Assembly: GCA_017416485.1 (NCBI GenBank)
Contig: JAFQCH010000023.1
Coordinates: forward strand, 249,262-313,261
Reading direction: 5' to 3'
Length of the DNA stretch: 64,000 nucleotides
DNA from: Clostridia bacterium
GTDB lineage: Bacteria; Bacillota; Clostridia; Oscillospirales; Acutalibacteraceae
Shown here: piece after piece, positions 35,739-46,022 of the stretch
How positions within the stretch are numbered: position 1 is the stretch's first letter
How the letters are laid out: each line of letters opens with the position of its first letter
Translations under genes and position numbers: made by a program
The notes under the pieces: generated by a model
What the model saw: only the letters and a program-made list of their open reading frames with translations
Databases searched by the model: none
What the model was told of the DNA's origin: nothing

Positions 35739-37247
35739 ATGGCAAAATACATTCTTTCCCTTGACCAGGGCACAACAAGTTCGCGTGCAATTGTATTTGA
35801 TCGCACCGGCAGCATTGTGGCCAAAGCGCAACATGAGTATCCGCAAATCTATCCGAAAGCAGGATGGGTTGAACATAATCCTTTTGACATTCTGAAAAGT
35901 CAGTTGCGTGCTTTGGCAGATGCACTTATCAACGGACAGATCGAAGCAAAAGATATAGCTGCCATCGGAATTACAAACCAAAGAGAAACCACCATTCTGT
36001 GGGATAAAACAACAGGTAAACCCGTATACAATGCCATTGTATGGCAATGCCGCCGCACTGCTGAAATGTGTGAATCCCTGAAAAGTGAAGGCTTGGGCGA
36101 ATATATTCAGGAGCATACAGGTCTTATTATTGATGCGTATTTTTCAGGTACAAAAATCAAGTGGATTCTTGACAATGTTCCCGAAGCCCAAAAATTGGCA
36201 AATGAAGGCAAGTTGCTCTTCGGCACGGTTGACACATGGCTTATATGGAATCTGACAGGCGGAAGAGTTCACGTTACTGACTATTCCAACGCAGCCAGAA
36301 GCATGCTTTTTGATGTAGACACACTGAAATGGGACAAATTCCTTTGTGACAAACTCGGAATCCCAATGAGCCTTCTTCCGCGCGTTGTTCCGTCAAGCGA
36401 AGTTTACGGCGCTGTTGCCCCCGGCATCCCCGGCATTGAAGCACTGGCAGGCGTTCCTATCTGCTCGGCAATCGGTGACCAGCAGGCTGCATTGTTCGGT
36501 CAGGCCTGCTTTAAGCCCGGTCAGGCTAAAAACACCTACGGCACCGGCTGTTTCCTTTTGATGAACACAGGTGAAAAACGTGTTCGTTCGCGCAATAATC
36601 TTATCACAGGTATTGCATGGGGATTGGACGGCAAAGTTGAATATTGCATCGAAGGCAGTGCTTTCAATGCCGGCAGTGTTATTCAATGGTTGCGAGATGA
36701 ACTGAAAATGATTAAAAACGCACCCGAATGCGACCGCCTTGCAGAAAGTGTTCCCGATGCAAACGGCATTTATCTTGTACCTGCATTCACCGGCATGGGA
36801 GCTCCGTATTGGGATATGTACGCCCGCGGTGCAATCGTCGGTATGACAAGAGGCACAAACCGTGCACACATTGCAAGATCTGTTCTGGAATCAATCGCAT
36901 ATCAGATGACAGACCTGCTTGAAGCCATGATTGCCGACTCCGGGATCACACTTTCCGAATTGCGCGTGGATGGCGGTGCATCCGTCAGCGACATAATGAT
37001 GCAAATTCAGGCGAATATGATCCGAACAACCGTTAATCGCCCCAAGACTGTTGAAACCACTGCTCTCGGCGCCGCTTATCTTGCGGGGCTTGCAGTCAAC
37101 TTCTGGGACAATAAAGAAGAAATTGAAGCAATCCGCGAAGTGGATCGTGAATTCACTCCGAAACTTGAACAATCCGAACGCGACCGCATTTATGCAGGCT
37201 GGAAAAAAGCCGTCAGCCGCGCTTGCGATTGGGAAGAACACAAATAA
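35739..37247 (+). CDS. glpK: Glycerol kinase
   Basis: A 502-residue FGGY kinase phosphorylating glycerol to glycerol 3-phosphate. Diagnostic blocks include [16 protein letters not shown] at the start, [21 protein letters not shown], and the FGGY signature region [16 protein letters not shown] followed by [10 protein letters not shown]. Length and motifs are normal. The start follows GAAAGGCAGGGTTTAGT. No glpF or glpD is next to it; serC follows after 31 bases with no terminator, so the three genes probably share a transcript. Confidence 0.95.
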   Translation: MAKYILSLDQGTTSSRAIVFDRTGSIVAKAQHEYPQIYPKAGWVEHNPFDILKSQLRALADALINGQIEAKDIAAIGITNQRETTILWDKTTGKPVYNAIVWQCRRTAEMCESLKSEGLGEYIQEHTGLIIDAYFSGTKIKWILDNVPEAQKLANEGKLLFGTVDTWLIWNLTGGRVHVTDYSNAARSMLFDVDTLKWDKFLCDKLGIPMSLLPRVVPSSEVYGAVAPGIPGIEALAGVPICSAIGDQQAALFGQACFKPGQAKNTYGTGCFLLMNTGEKRVRSRNNLITGIAWGLDGKVEYCIEGSAFNAGSVIQWLRDELKMIKNAPECDRLAESVPDANGIYLVPAFTGMGAPYWDMYARGAIVGMTRGTNRAHIARSVLESIAYQMTDLLEAMIADSGITLSELRVDGGASVSDIMMQIQANMIRTTVNRPKTVETTALGAAYLAGLAVNFWDNKEEIEAIREVDREFTPKLEQSERDRIYAGWKKAVSRACDWEEHK

Positions 37248-37278
37248 ATTTATTTTACCTTTTGGAGGTTAGATTATA

Positions 37279-38361
37279 ATGGCAAGAGTTTACAATTTTT
37301 CCGCAGGTCCTTCTATGCTGCCTGAAGAAGTTCTCAAAAAAGCAGCAGCAGAAATGCTTGATTATGAAGGTTGCGGTCAATCCGTTATGGAAATGTCTCA
37401 TCGTTCCAAGACCTTTGATAAGATCATCAAAGATGCAGAACAGTTGTTCCGCGAATTGATGAACATTCCCGACAATTATAAAGTTCTGTTCCTGCAGGGC
37501 GGTGCTTCAACACAGTTTGCTGCAATCCCCATGAACTTTATGAACAAGAACAAAAAAGCTGACTTTATTATCACCGGTCAGTGGGCAAAGAAAGCTTATC
37601 AGGAAGCCGCAAAATACGGTGCTGCACGTGCTGTCGCATCTTCCGCAGACAAGACTTTCTCTTATATTCCGAAAACCACAGCCGCTGATTTTGACAAGGA
37701 TGCCGACTATGTTTACATCTGCATGAACAACACCATCTACGGAACAAAGTTCCCCGAACTTCCCGAAGTCGGCAACATTCCGCTGATTGCAGACGTTTCT
37801 TCCATGTTCCTTTCCGAACCCGTTGATGTCAGCAAGTTTGCCGTTATTTACGGCGGTGCACAGAAAAACATTGCGCCCGCCGGCCTTACCGTTGTTATCA
37901 TCCGCGAAGATATGCTGGGCAACGAAATGGATATCACGCCGACCATGCTCAACTACAAGATCATGGCTGAAAATGATTCGCTTTACAACACGCCCCCCTG
38001 CTACACTATTTATATGTGCAAACTTGTTCTTGAATGGATTAAGGAACAGGGCGGTGTAGAAGCAGTTTATGCCACAAACGTCAAAAAGGCTGATATTCTT
38101 TATAATTATCTTGATTCTTCTTCCATGTTCAGTTCCACCGTTGCCAAAGAAGACCGTTCCCTTATGAATGTTCCGTTTGTTACCGGCAACGAAGAATTGG
38201 ATGCAAAATTTGTAAAAGAAGCCACTGCAGCAGGATTTGTTAACCTCAAGGGTCATCGCTCTGTCGGCGGCATGCGCGCTTCCATCTACAATGCAATGCC
38301 TGTTGAAGGCGTTGAAAAGCTTGTTGAATTCATGAAAGAATTCGAAAAGGCAAACAGCTAA
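37279..38361 (+). CDS. serC: Phosphoserine aminotransferase
   Basis: A 360-residue class V PLP aminotransferase converting 3-phosphohydroxypyruvate and glutamate to phosphoserine. It starts with NFSAGPSMLPEEVL and has HRSK near residue 41, FLQGGASTQF, the PLP Lys in YGGAQKNIAPAG, and the C-terminal GHRSVGGMRASIYNAMP. The start follows TTTTGGAGGTTAGATTATA. It lies directly upstream of serA, giving the first two steps of serine synthesis. Confidence 0.96.
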   Translation: MARVYNFSAGPSMLPEEVLKKAAAEMLDYEGCGQSVMEMSHRSKTFDKIIKDAEQLFRELMNIPDNYKVLFLQGGASTQFAAIPMNFMNKNKKADFIITGQWAKKAYQEAAKYGAARAVASSADKTFSYIPKTTAADFDKDADYVYICMNNTIYGTKFPELPEVGNIPLIADVSSMFLSEPVDVSKFAVIYGGAQKNIAPAGLTVVIIREDMLGNEMDITPTMLNYKIMAENDSLYNTPPCYTIYMCKLVLEWIKEQGGVEAVYATNVKKADILYNYLDSSSMFSSTVAKEDRSLMNVPFVTGNEELDAKFVKEATAAGFVNLKGHRSVGGMRASIYNAMPVEGVEKLVEFMKEFEKANS

Positions 38362-38378
38362 GAAAGGTCACTTTGATT

Positions 38379-39536
38379 ATGTATAACATTCTCACTCTCA
38401 ACAAGATTTCCGAAAAAGGTCTTTCCCGTCTTGATGCAGCAAAATATATCTGCATGAACGAAACCGACTCCCCCGATGCAGTGATTGTTCGTTCCGCCTC
38501 CATGCACGACATGGAAATGCCCGCTTCCCTGCTTGCAATTGCAAGAGCCGGCGCAGGTTACAACAATATTCCCGTTCCCGCATGCACCGAAAAAGGCATC
38601 TGCGTTTTCAATACGCCCGGTGCAAATGCAAATGCAGTTAAAGAATTGGTTATCTGCGGACTGTTCCTTGCGTCCCGCCGCATTGTTCCCGCCATCGAAT
38701 GGTGCCGCACGCTTAAAGGCAACGGTGCAGAAGTCGGCAAGATGGTAGAAAAAGGCAAAGGCAATTTTGCAGGTCCCGAAATTCTCGGCAAGACCCTCGG
38801 TGTTTACGGCATGGGCGCAATCGGCGTTCTGGTTGCAAATGCTGCTACAGCGCTCGGCATGAAGGTCATTGGTTACGATCCTTATATTTCCGACAAAGCT
38901 GTTGCTGCACTTGACAAATCTGTTTCCTTGACTGCAAACGAAGAAGATCTCTTTGTGCTTTCCGATTATCTGACTCTGCATGCACCGCTGACAGATTCCA
39001 CCAGAGGTATTGTAAACGCAGCAAACCTCGCAAAAGCAAAAGACGGCATTCGTGTTCTCAACTTTGCACGCGGTGAACTTGTTGATTCCGCAGACATTAT
39101 TGAAGCTGTCAAAACAGGCAAATGCGCTGCTTATGCAACAGACTTCCCGACAGATGATCAGCTCGGTGTTGACGGCATTATTGCAATTCCGCATCTCGGT
39201 GCATCTTCCCCCGAATCGGAAGAAAACTGCGCGATGATGGCTGCTGACCAGATCAGCCTGTATCTTGAAACGGGCAATATTGTTAATTCCGTCAACCTGC
39301 CCTGCATCAGCAAGGAAAAGGACGGCACAACAAGACTGACCGTTATTTCTGCTGATAACAAAACTGAAGCGGTTCTTGCTGCACTCAATGCAAACAGCAT
39401 TGCAGTTAAATCTTACATTGATGCAGTGCGCGGAAGCATCGGCTATGCAATCATAGATACCGATTCTGCAATCGGTGAGGATGCCATTGCTGCCGTTAAG
39501 GCTATTGACGGCGTCATTTCTGTCAGAGTTATCTGA
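38379..39536 (+). CDS. serA: D-3-phosphoglycerate dehydrogenase
   Basis: A 385-residue NAD-dependent hydroxyacid dehydrogenase. Blocks are AGAGYNNIPV, the cofactor site LGVYGMGAIGVLVANAA, the catalytic Arg region LNFARGELVD and the catalytic His in PHLGASSPESEENCA. A C-terminal ACT-like domain (about 315-385) may give serine feedback control. The ATG at 38379 follows GAAAGGTC; a TTG two codons upstream is also in frame. It is the last gene of glpK-serC-serA. serB is not in the window. Confidence 0.94.
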   Translation: MYNILTLNKISEKGLSRLDAAKYICMNETDSPDAVIVRSASMHDMEMPASLLAIARAGAGYNNIPVPACTEKGICVFNTPGANANAVKELVICGLFLASRRIVPAIEWCRTLKGNGAEVGKMVEKGKGNFAGPEILGKTLGVYGMGAIGVLVANAATALGMKVIGYDPYISDKAVAALDKSVSLTANEEDLFVLSDYLTLHAPLTDSTRGIVNAANLAKAKDGIRVLNFARGELVDSADIIEAVKTGKCAAYATDFPTDDQLGVDGIIAIPHLGASSPESEENCAMMAADQISLYLETGNIVNSVNLPCISKEKDGTTRLTVISADNKTEAVLAALNANSIAVKSYIDAVRGSIGYAIIDTDSAIGEDAIAAVKAIDGVISVRVI

Positions 39537-39546
39537 ATATAACATC

Positions 39547-39579
39547 AAAGACTTGCACTTATTTTGTGCAAGTCTTTTT
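39547..39579 (+). terminator. Terminator of glpK-serC-serA
   Basis: A 12-bp stem AAAGACTTGCAC/GTGCAAGTCTTT followed by TTT. Confidence 0.88.
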
Positions 39580-39618
39580 CTGATATTAAAAAATCGGACT
39601 GCCCGGGGATGGGCAATA

Positions 39619-39659
39619 TCAAAAATTCAGCGTGTACTGCAACAAAACAGTACACGCTG
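39619..39659 (-). terminator. Terminator of the GPH transporter gene
   Basis: A 12-bp perfect stem CAGCGTGTACTG/CAGTACACGCTG; on the minus strand it is followed by AATTTTTGAT. Confidence 0.8.
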
Positions 39660-39667
39660 TTATCATA

Positions 39668-41131
39668 TCACTGTGTATTAACAGAAGCCTGTTCCTTTTC
39701 AGTTTCCAGTTTTGCTCTGCGTTCTTTGAGGGCGGCCTCAATTTTATTTCTCTTATTTTTATCATCTTTAACAAAGCTGATAATGATCAGATACAATACA
39801 GCACCGACAACGGGACCAAGCACAAACATCGGCCATTGCCATTTAAGGAATGTTTCATTCTGCGGTTTTCCCTGTTCTTTGGCGTAGCTGTCGTAACCAA
39901 GGCGTTTGAGAATCTGGCCTTCCAGCATGGATGCTACGCCGCTTTGCATTTTGGTTGTGAAGTTCTGCATAGAGAACGAAACACCTTCGGAACGAATGCC
40001 GGTTTTGTATTCAACCTCATCGATCGAGTCGCTCGTAAGCGAACGGTGTGCAATATCCATCATGCTGCCGGGCAGATTGATAAGCGATGTCAGCAAGGTC
40101 ATAATAATAAACTTCGGCAAAGAATTATAGCCAACAAAGAAGATTGCAACGCGCAAAGCAATGGCCATAATCTGCGAAGAAAGAAGTATTTTCTTCATGC
40201 CGCCCATCTTGTCTGCAATCTTATTGGCAAAAAACATGGCAAATGTGCCCGGAATACCGGCAAACAAACCGTACATAAATTCTGCTGTCATACCGTCGAT
40301 GGTATTGTTGCCCACCTTCAGCGTAACGCAGTTTTCAAAGAAATAAGCATTCTGCACTTTGGGACTCAAGCCCTGCGAAAAACGGGCAAGAGAAATCAGC
40401 AACAATGTCGGATTATGACGAAGAATGGTAAGTGATTCCAAAAGGCTTTCTTCTTCCGGCAATTGGGTATGAATGCGTTCTTTCAAGCGGTAAGCGTTCA
40501 TGGAAAGCAGTTCACCGCCGAGCCCGAATACAAAGGCACAGATAAGAAAAATGTGAACATCAGGCACACCAAAGCCACTGAGAATGGAACGCACCTGCTG
40601 GAAAGTTCCTACAATTGCACCGCCGGCACCGGCGCCGATGGATACCCATTGTGCCACACGGGAACGCTCTTGCGAATGCGGTGAAGACAAAGCAATCATC
40701 CCCCACAGGCTGACATCCTGGAATGAATAGAATAAATCAAACAGGAAATATAAAACAAGTATGTAAGCAACCTTTCCGTTTTCACTGAAATTGACATTAA
40801 AAAACATCAGCGAAACAAGAATGCCCAAAATGGGCGGTGTGTAAAGCAGATAGGGGCGCAATTTCATGAACGGTTTGTATTTTCTTCTGTCCACAAAACC
40901 GCCGACAATCGGGTCATTGATAGCATCCCAGATATGACTCAATGAAAAAATGCCACCAACTTTTGCAGGATCCATATGCAGGAGATTGACACAGAAATAC
41001 TTAAGCCAACTCGAAGTATAGCTGTATGTAAGATTCTGCCCGGTCAGGCCCGATGCCAATGCAAAGATTTCATTATTGGGAACATAGCCTTCCCCTTTTG
41101 TTTCTTTGGAAAACAAGAAGAATGATTTCAT
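39668..41131 (-). CDS. GPH-family (MFS) sugar/glycoside transporter
   Basis: A 487-residue protein with about 12 membrane helices. GPH (glycoside-pentoside-hexuronide:cation symporter) features include the early WLKYFCVNLLHMD and the loop DAINDPIVGGFVDRRKYKPFMKLRPYLLY. The central loop is followed by helices 7-12 with a MGGMKKILL segment. The C-terminus is charged. It would import an oligosaccharide or glycoside with a cation, which would fit the intracellular-looking glycosidases at 3-8 kb, though it is not linked to them. The ATG at 41131 follows GGAGGTGCTT. Confidence 0.85.
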   Translation of the reverse strand: MKSFFLFSKETKGEGYVPNNEIFALASGLTGQNLTYSYTSSWLKYFCVNLLHMDPAKVGGIFSLSHIWDAINDPIVGGFVDRRKYKPFMKLRPYLLYTPPILGILVSLMFFNVNFSENGKVAYILVLYFLFDLFYSFQDVSLWGMIALSSPHSQERSRVAQWVSIGAGAGGAIVGTFQQVRSILSGFGVPDVHIFLICAFVFGLGGELLSMNAYRLKERIHTQLPEEESLLESLTILRHNPTLLLISLARFSQGLSPKVQNAYFFENCVTLKVGNNTIDGMTAEFMYGLFAGIPGTFAMFFANKIADKMGGMKKILLSSQIMAIALRVAIFFVGYNSLPKFIIMTLLTSLINLPGSMMDIAHRSLTSDSIDEVEYKTGIRSEGVSFSMQNFTTKMQSGVASMLEGQILKRLGYDSYAKEQGKPQNETFLKWQWPMFVLGPVVGAVLYLIIISFVKDDKNKRNKIEAALKERRAKLETEKEQASVNTQ

Positions 41132-41216
41132 AAGCACCTCCGTAAATGTTTGATTACAGTATAACATTTGACGTGCAAAATGTAAATAAATATTTTAAAT
41201 TTGCAACATATTTCCA

Positions 41217-41245
41217 TTGAAAACACAAAAAAAGTATGCTAATAT
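41217..41245 (+). promoter_or_regulatory. Sigma-A promoter for the D,D-carboxypeptidase lipoprotein
   Basis: TTGAAA (41217-41222), 17-base spacer, TAATAT (41240-41245). Confidence 0.75.
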
Positions 41246-41295
41246 TGAGTGGTTAAAAATATGATGCCAATCAATATTCTCACGGGGAATTTTAA

Positions 41296-42243
41296 ATGAA
41301 AAATTCAATCAGACTCATCTGCACTTTACTGATAATTTCTCTAAGCCTGACTGCATGCTCTTTTTTGCAAACGGCGCAACCGACCACCGTTCCAACAGAA
41401 CCGCCTACGATTATGGAACCAACCCCGCCACCGACAGAGCCGCCTACATTACCGCCGGCACCTCCGATTGATGCAACCGCATCTATTGTATACGACCTGA
41501 AAAATCACAAATATTTGCATCAGCAAGCATCGCAAACCCAAATTGCACCTGCATCCATCTCAAAATTGTTAACAGCGTGCCTTGCACTGGACTATCTGAA
41601 CACAGATGATGCAATTACGGTTGGCTCTGAACTTAATCTGCTGCAACCAAATTCCAGTGTTTGTCTGTTGGCACCCGGTCACCGCCTACGTGTTCTGGAT
41701 TTATTATACGGGCTTCTGCTGCAATCAGGCAACGACGCTGCATATACCCTGGCAGTCAATGTTGCAAGAAAAGATACCGCCGACACAACAATGAGTGACG
41801 AGGCCGCCGTGGATCATTTTATTACAATGATGAATGCTTTTGCACAGGACATCGGCATGGTAAACAGTCACTTTGTCAGTCCCGACGGTTACGACACGCC
41901 CGAACAGTATGTTACAGCCGATGATGTTTTGATGCTTGCAATGAAAGCAAAACAGTATCCCGTCATCAATATGATCACGGCAACACAAAAAAAGGACATG
42001 ACTTTCCTTTCAGGGGAAACAATCACATGGACAAGCACCAATCTGTTTTTGGACCCCGCAAGCATTTACCACAATCCTTATGTTGTCGGCATGAAAACGG
42101 GCACAACAGAAAATGCAGGCACCTGCCTTCTCACAAACTACAATGACGGCGATTATGATCTGATTATTTTTGTAGCCGGTTGCAAAACCGATGAATCGCG
42201 CTATGTTGAAACGTCAACCCTGATCGCATGGGCAATGCAATAA
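41296..42243 (+). CDS. D-alanyl-D-alanine carboxypeptidase, lipoprotein form
   Basis: A 315-residue S11 peptidase. The signal peptide ends in a lipobox (LTAC), followed by a Pro/Thr-rich spacer (about 28-56). All three catalytic motifs are intact: SISK in APASISKLLTACL, SGN in LLQSGNDAAY and KTG in VGMKTGTTENAG. It trims D-Ala from peptidoglycan stem peptides at the outer face of the membrane. It lacks the C-terminal domain and anchor helix of PBP5, the lipid anchor replacing them. It has its own promoter and terminator. Confidence 0.92.
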   Translation: MKNSIRLICTLLIISLSLTACSFLQTAQPTTVPTEPPTIMEPTPPPTEPPTLPPAPPIDATASIVYDLKNHKYLHQQASQTQIAPASISKLLTACLALDYLNTDDAITVGSELNLLQPNSSVCLLAPGHRLRVLDLLYGLLLQSGNDAAYTLAVNVARKDTADTTMSDEAAVDHFITMMNAFAQDIGMVNSHFVSPDGYDTPEQYVTADDVLMLAMKAKQYPVINMITATQKKDMTFLSGETITWTSTNLFLDPASIYHNPYVVGMKTGTTENAGTCLLTNYNDGDYDLIIFVAGCKTDESRYVETSTLIAWAMQ

Positions 42244-42290
42244 CCACAGAAGCGGCAGTTGCATTTAGTGCTGACCCAAAGCAAAATGGA

Positions 42291-42339
42291 AAAACAGGTA
42301 TTTTTAAGTGTTGAAATGTCGCTTAAAAGTACCTGTTTT
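42291..42339. terminator. Long bidirectional terminator
   Basis: A roughly 20-bp stem (left arm 42291-42310, right arm 42320-42339) with two G-U pairs and a 9-base loop. T-rich on the plus side, and placed between the carboxypeptidase gene and the end of the convergent helicase operon. The 240-base gap holds nothing else I can identify. Confidence 0.8.
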
Positions 42340-42484
42340 ATAATTTATTATATACAAATATGCTTGTAAAAAAATCAGTGTGCTTTTTAGTCATTTTTTT
42401 GCCCTCTCGCGGTATCAGCATACAGCTTCAGAGTGAAGAAAATGCCTTCTGCATCGGAATGCAACAGCCTCATCTTACTGCATA

Positions 42485-44707
42485 TCACCAAGATCGAATA
42501 CGTGTTTTCATACCCTCAATATCAAGAATACCGTATGCAAAACCTTTTCTTACGAGTTCAGCAGGCAAAAATTCGTCATACTTTTCAAACAGGGGGACTT
42601 CTTTTTCATAAACAAGATCCAACGGATCAAATTCTTTTGTGGCTTCCTCTTTCAAAACCCTGAAAAAAGTCTGCGGGTCTGCTTTCATCTTGAATTGAAT
42701 AAAATACGGACGGGAGGCATCCAAACATTTCAGACCGAGCTGTTCAGCACATTTGATTTTCAAAAAGCGTTCCATTGCAAGAAATGCAAAACTGCCAAGC
42801 CACGGAAATAAACACCACATGTCGCCGCCAAGATTGATAAGCGGTTGCGACACAACGCCGGCATAAACTGCCGTTTGTCGTGCCTGTTGCAGTCTTGCGG
42901 CGGCATTTTTCATAATGTAAGGATATGCCTTTTCTTCTGCAAGCACCATGCGCATTCGCTCAAGCACTTTGGTGTGCACCGCACCGGGACATTCCCCGAA
43001 GTAAGCGGGAACATTACCGCGAACCTGCTCACAGTACACAAGTCTTCGTTTATGATCCACTTCTTCAACCAACCAAACATGCCCCGCAATTGCAATTTTT
43101 TCGCCGGGTGGCGGCGGCATAACAAGCGTGCCGAGCTCCTGCGAACCGCAGCGCACCGTATATTCTTCATTCTCCTGAAAGACGGCATAAAATTTGAATG
43201 AATTGATCTGACGTTCCCCGGCAAGCCCTACGATCAATCCGCCTTCATCCGTTCGTTGAATATGGTTTATGTTCAACAGATGCCGAAGCAATACTTTATA
43301 ATCACCCTGTGTGATTCTTTGAAACGCCTGCAAAGGCAAAACACGGGAAGCAAGTTGCGCCGCCGTCATTTCTCCGCAGGAAGCAAGCGTGGACATGGTT
43401 TGGTGATATAAAAGACTGAACGGCAGACGATCGAGTTTCGGCGGTTCTACCCACCGTTCTTCAAGATACAGTTGGATCAAAGCAATTCCCTGCAACAACT
43501 TCCACGGAACAGTTTCAGGTAACATTGCACGCGCTTCAGCAAGATCTTCTCGAATCACAAACCACATTTCAGGCGGCAAATCGCGCCGTCCGGTTCTACC
43601 AAGGCGTTGCAAAAAGGACGATACCGTGAACGGTGCATCAATCTGAAAAGCACGTTCCAATCGTCCGATATCAATACCGAGTTCAAGTGTTGCGGTGGTA
43701 ACAGTTGTTTGCAACTGTCCATCATCTTTCATAACCGCTTCAGCGGTTTCACGGTAGGAGGCCGACAAATTACCGTGGTGAATCAAAAAACGATCCGCTT
43801 CATGATTCAATTCGCAATAATTGCGTAATGTTGTGGTGACGGCTTCGCATTCTTCTCTTGAATTCACAAAAACAAGGCATTTTCGATCTCTTGTATGTTC
43901 AAAAACATAGGCAAAGCCGGGATCGGCATGATCCGGTGCATGATCGGTAGGTTCGCTTAATAATTGCAAAGCTGATTCAGAATTTGTCGCCTCCCCTGCC
44001 TGTTCGCCTTGCACAAAGAAGTGCTCCATAGAAATCCGCCAGCGCACTTTTTGAACCTGCAATTGCGGAATCAAGGTATTTCGTCCTGTTCCCGCAGACA
44101 AAAATTCACCCATCTTCTGTGGCTCACCGAGAGTGGCAGACAGACCGATCCGGCGCGGATTCACACCTGCAAGTTTTGACAAGCGTTCAATCAGGCATAT
44201 TGTTTGCCCTCCTCGGTCACCGCGTAAAATTGCATGCACTTCATCAATAACAATGTAGCGAAGATCACAAAACAGCTTATTGATGTGCGAATGCTTGCGC
44301 ATCAACAATGCTTCCAGTGATTCCGGCGTGATCTGGAGAATGCCGGACGGATTTTTCAATAATTTGTTTTTATGTGCTTGCGATACATCGCCGTGCCAGT
44401 GCCACACAGGTATATCCGCCTCTCGGCAAAGATCGGCAAGGCGATAAAACTGATCATTGATCAGTGCTTTTAACGGTCCTATGTACAAGGCGCCGACTGA
44501 ACACGGTGGATTCTCGTAAAGATCGGTCAGAATCGGAAAAAACGCAGCTTCGGTTTTCCCCGATGCAGTAGAAGCACACAACAGCAGGTTTTCATCTGTT
44601 GCAAAAATGGCTTCCGCAGCGGCAATTTGCACAGCGCGCAAGGAATGCCACTCATTGCTGTAAATAAAATCTTTTATAAACGGTGCATAGCGGTCAAAAA
44701 CATTCAT
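42485..44707 (-). CDS. Lhr-like DEAD/DEAH-box superfamily II helicase
   Basis: A 740-residue superfamily II helicase. Walker A ASTASGKT is at residues 45-52, the DEVH box at 155-158, SAT in LSATLGEP at about 190, and motif VI LQRLGRTGRR at 366-375. The motor layout and the long C-terminal region resemble Lhr-type helicases such as BrxHI. The C-terminal half (about 400-740) has a winged-helix-like segment, a beta-rich Lhr accessory region and no nuclease motif. The ATG follows GAGGTGTAAA and is one base past the ATPase stop, so it is the third gene of a coupled operon. Likely role, by inference: DNA or RNA-DNA unwinding in a defence or repair complex. Confidence 0.88.
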   Translation of the reverse strand: MNVFDRYAPFIKDFIYSNEWHSLRAVQIAAAEAIFATDENLLLCASTASGKTEAAFFPILTDLYENPPCSVGALYIGPLKALINDQFYRLADLCREADIPVWHWHGDVSQAHKNKLLKNPSGILQITPESLEALLMRKHSHINKLFCDLRYIVIDEVHAILRGDRGGQTICLIERLSKLAGVNPRRIGLSATLGEPQKMGEFLSAGTGRNTLIPQLQVQKVRWRISMEHFFVQGEQAGEATNSESALQLLSEPTDHAPDHADPGFAYVFEHTRDRKCLVFVNSREECEAVTTTLRNYCELNHEADRFLIHHGNLSASYRETAEAVMKDDGQLQTTVTTATLELGIDIGRLERAFQIDAPFTVSSFLQRLGRTGRRDLPPEMWFVIREDLAEARAMLPETVPWKLLQGIALIQLYLEERWVEPPKLDRLPFSLLYHQTMSTLASCGEMTAAQLASRVLPLQAFQRITQGDYKVLLRHLLNINHIQRTDEGGLIVGLAGERQINSFKFYAVFQENEEYTVRCGSQELGTLVMPPPPGEKIAIAGHVWLVEEVDHKRRLVYCEQVRGNVPAYFGECPGAVHTKVLERMRMVLAEEKAYPYIMKNAAARLQQARQTAVYAGVVSQPLINLGGDMWCLFPWLGSFAFLAMERFLKIKCAEQLGLKCLDASRPYFIQFKMKADPQTFFRVLKEEATKEFDPLDLVYEKEVPLFEKYDEFLPAELVRKGFAYGILDIEGMKTRIRSW

Positions 44708-44708
44708 T

Positions 44709-46022
44709 TTACACCTCAAACTCTGCAAAATCCCCTGCATCGGTTGCTTGCAGTTGTGTTTTGGCATATGAGAATTCCTGCGATGACAACAATTCTGCAA
44801 TATTGGTTTGCGGATTCTGTTGAATAATATTCATCAATTCAATAAAATCGCGAATAACTTCACGCGGGGTTATACTTGTATCGGCGCCTATTCTGCCGTA
44901 TTCAATTTTAATAAAAGAAATCAGATCTTCTTGTGACAAAATCGGCGCATATGAATATAAGACTGCATGAATATCACGCAGTTTTTCAACCAGAATCAGC
45001 ATTTCTTCATTTGTCAGCGGATTCAGACGGATAATCGGCGCCAACAGATCATGCGTGTTGCCATCCGCAAAACGGCCTGCCTGCAGGCGGGACCGCAGTG
45101 CCTCATAACTAAAAACGCCCCGATGTTTATCTTCCATACATTGTGGCGTTGCACACATGATAAAACCCATATACTGCGCTTTTCCTTGCAAGGCATCGTT
45201 ATACATGGCAAGAATTTTTTCGTAATTATACTGCCGTGTAATGCCGTTCGGAATTTTATAAATGTTCACCAGTTCATCAATCAGAATCAACATACCGCTG
45301 TATCCGGCTAACTTCAAAAACGCAGAAAACAACTTTAAGTAGTCATACCAATCGTCATCCGTTATACAAATATTGATGCCGAGCTCCGCTTTGACTTCGG
45401 TTTTATTGATATATTCACCGCGAAACCATTTTAATACTGCCGAGCGTTTTTCCTGATCATCATTTTTAACTGACATATAATAAACAGCAAGCAACCTGCC
45501 AAAGTCAAAACCGTGCACCAATTCGGTCAATGATTCAATAACGCTGTGAATTTTTTTCAACACCAGTTCATCAAACAATTCCGTCTTCAATTGTGTTCCG
45601 TGTTCCGCAATGACTTCATTTTGCACACCACTGATCCAACGATCCAAAATCAATGGTAAAGCACCGCCTTCGGGACGTGTTTTGGTTGCCATATTGCGGA
45701 TCAATTCACGGTAAGTTGCAAGGCCCTGTCCTTTTGTGCCTTGCAATCTTCTTTCGGGCGAAAGGTCTGCATCCACCACAACAAAGTTGCGATCCATACA
45801 ATATGCACGGATGGTTTGCAACAGAAAACTTTTTCCGCTTCCGTATTTACCGACGATAAATCGGAATGCAGAACCGCCTTCAGCAATAATATCCACATCA
45901 TGCAGCAAGGCTTGAATTTCATTTTTTCTGCCGACCGTGATATACGGCAGCCCGATGCGCGGAACAACACCGCCTTTCAGTGCATTCATCAGCGTTTGTG
46001 CAATTCGTTTCGGTATATTCAT
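44709..46022 (-). CDS. DUF2791 P-loop ATPase, BrxC/BrxD-like
   Basis: A 437-residue ATPase of the DUF2791 type (BREX BrxD and relatives). The N-terminal KGGVVPRIGLPYITVGR is characteristic, followed by Walker A GKYGSGKS (58-65), DADLSPERRLQG and Walker B MLILIDE (244-250). A C-terminal helical region contains LTNEEMLILVEKLRDIH and SITPREVIRDFI. In BREX type 2 and other clusters such ATPases pair with Lhr-like helicases. Here it overlaps the TerB gene by four bases and precedes the helicase by one base. No PglZ, PglX or BrxA/B gene is nearby. Confidence 0.85.
   Translation of the reverse strand: MNIPKRIAQTLMNALKGGVVPRIGLPYITVGRKNEIQALLHDVDIIAEGGSAFRFIVGKYGSGKSFLLQTIRAYCMDRNFVVVDADLSPERRLQGTKGQGLATYRELIRNMATKTRPEGGALPLILDRWISGVQNEVIAEHGTQLKTELFDELVLKKIHSVIESLTELVHGFDFGRLLAVYYMSVKNDDQEKRSAVLKWFRGEYINKTEVKAELGINICITDDDWYDYLKLFSAFLKLAGYSGMLILIDELVNIYKIPNGITRQYNYEKILAMYNDALQGKAQYMGFIMCATPQCMEDKHRGVFSYEALRSRLQAGRFADGNTHDLLAPIIRLNPLTNEEMLILVEKLRDIHAVLYSYAPILSQEDLISFIKIEYGRIGADTSITPREVIRDFIELMNIIQQNPQTNIAELLSSQEFSYAKTQLQATDAGDFAEFEV

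Noticed and set aside
38358..39548. A 396-codon minus-strand open frame
   Set aside because: It is the antisense shadow of serA, with Cys/Asn-rich nonsense composition.
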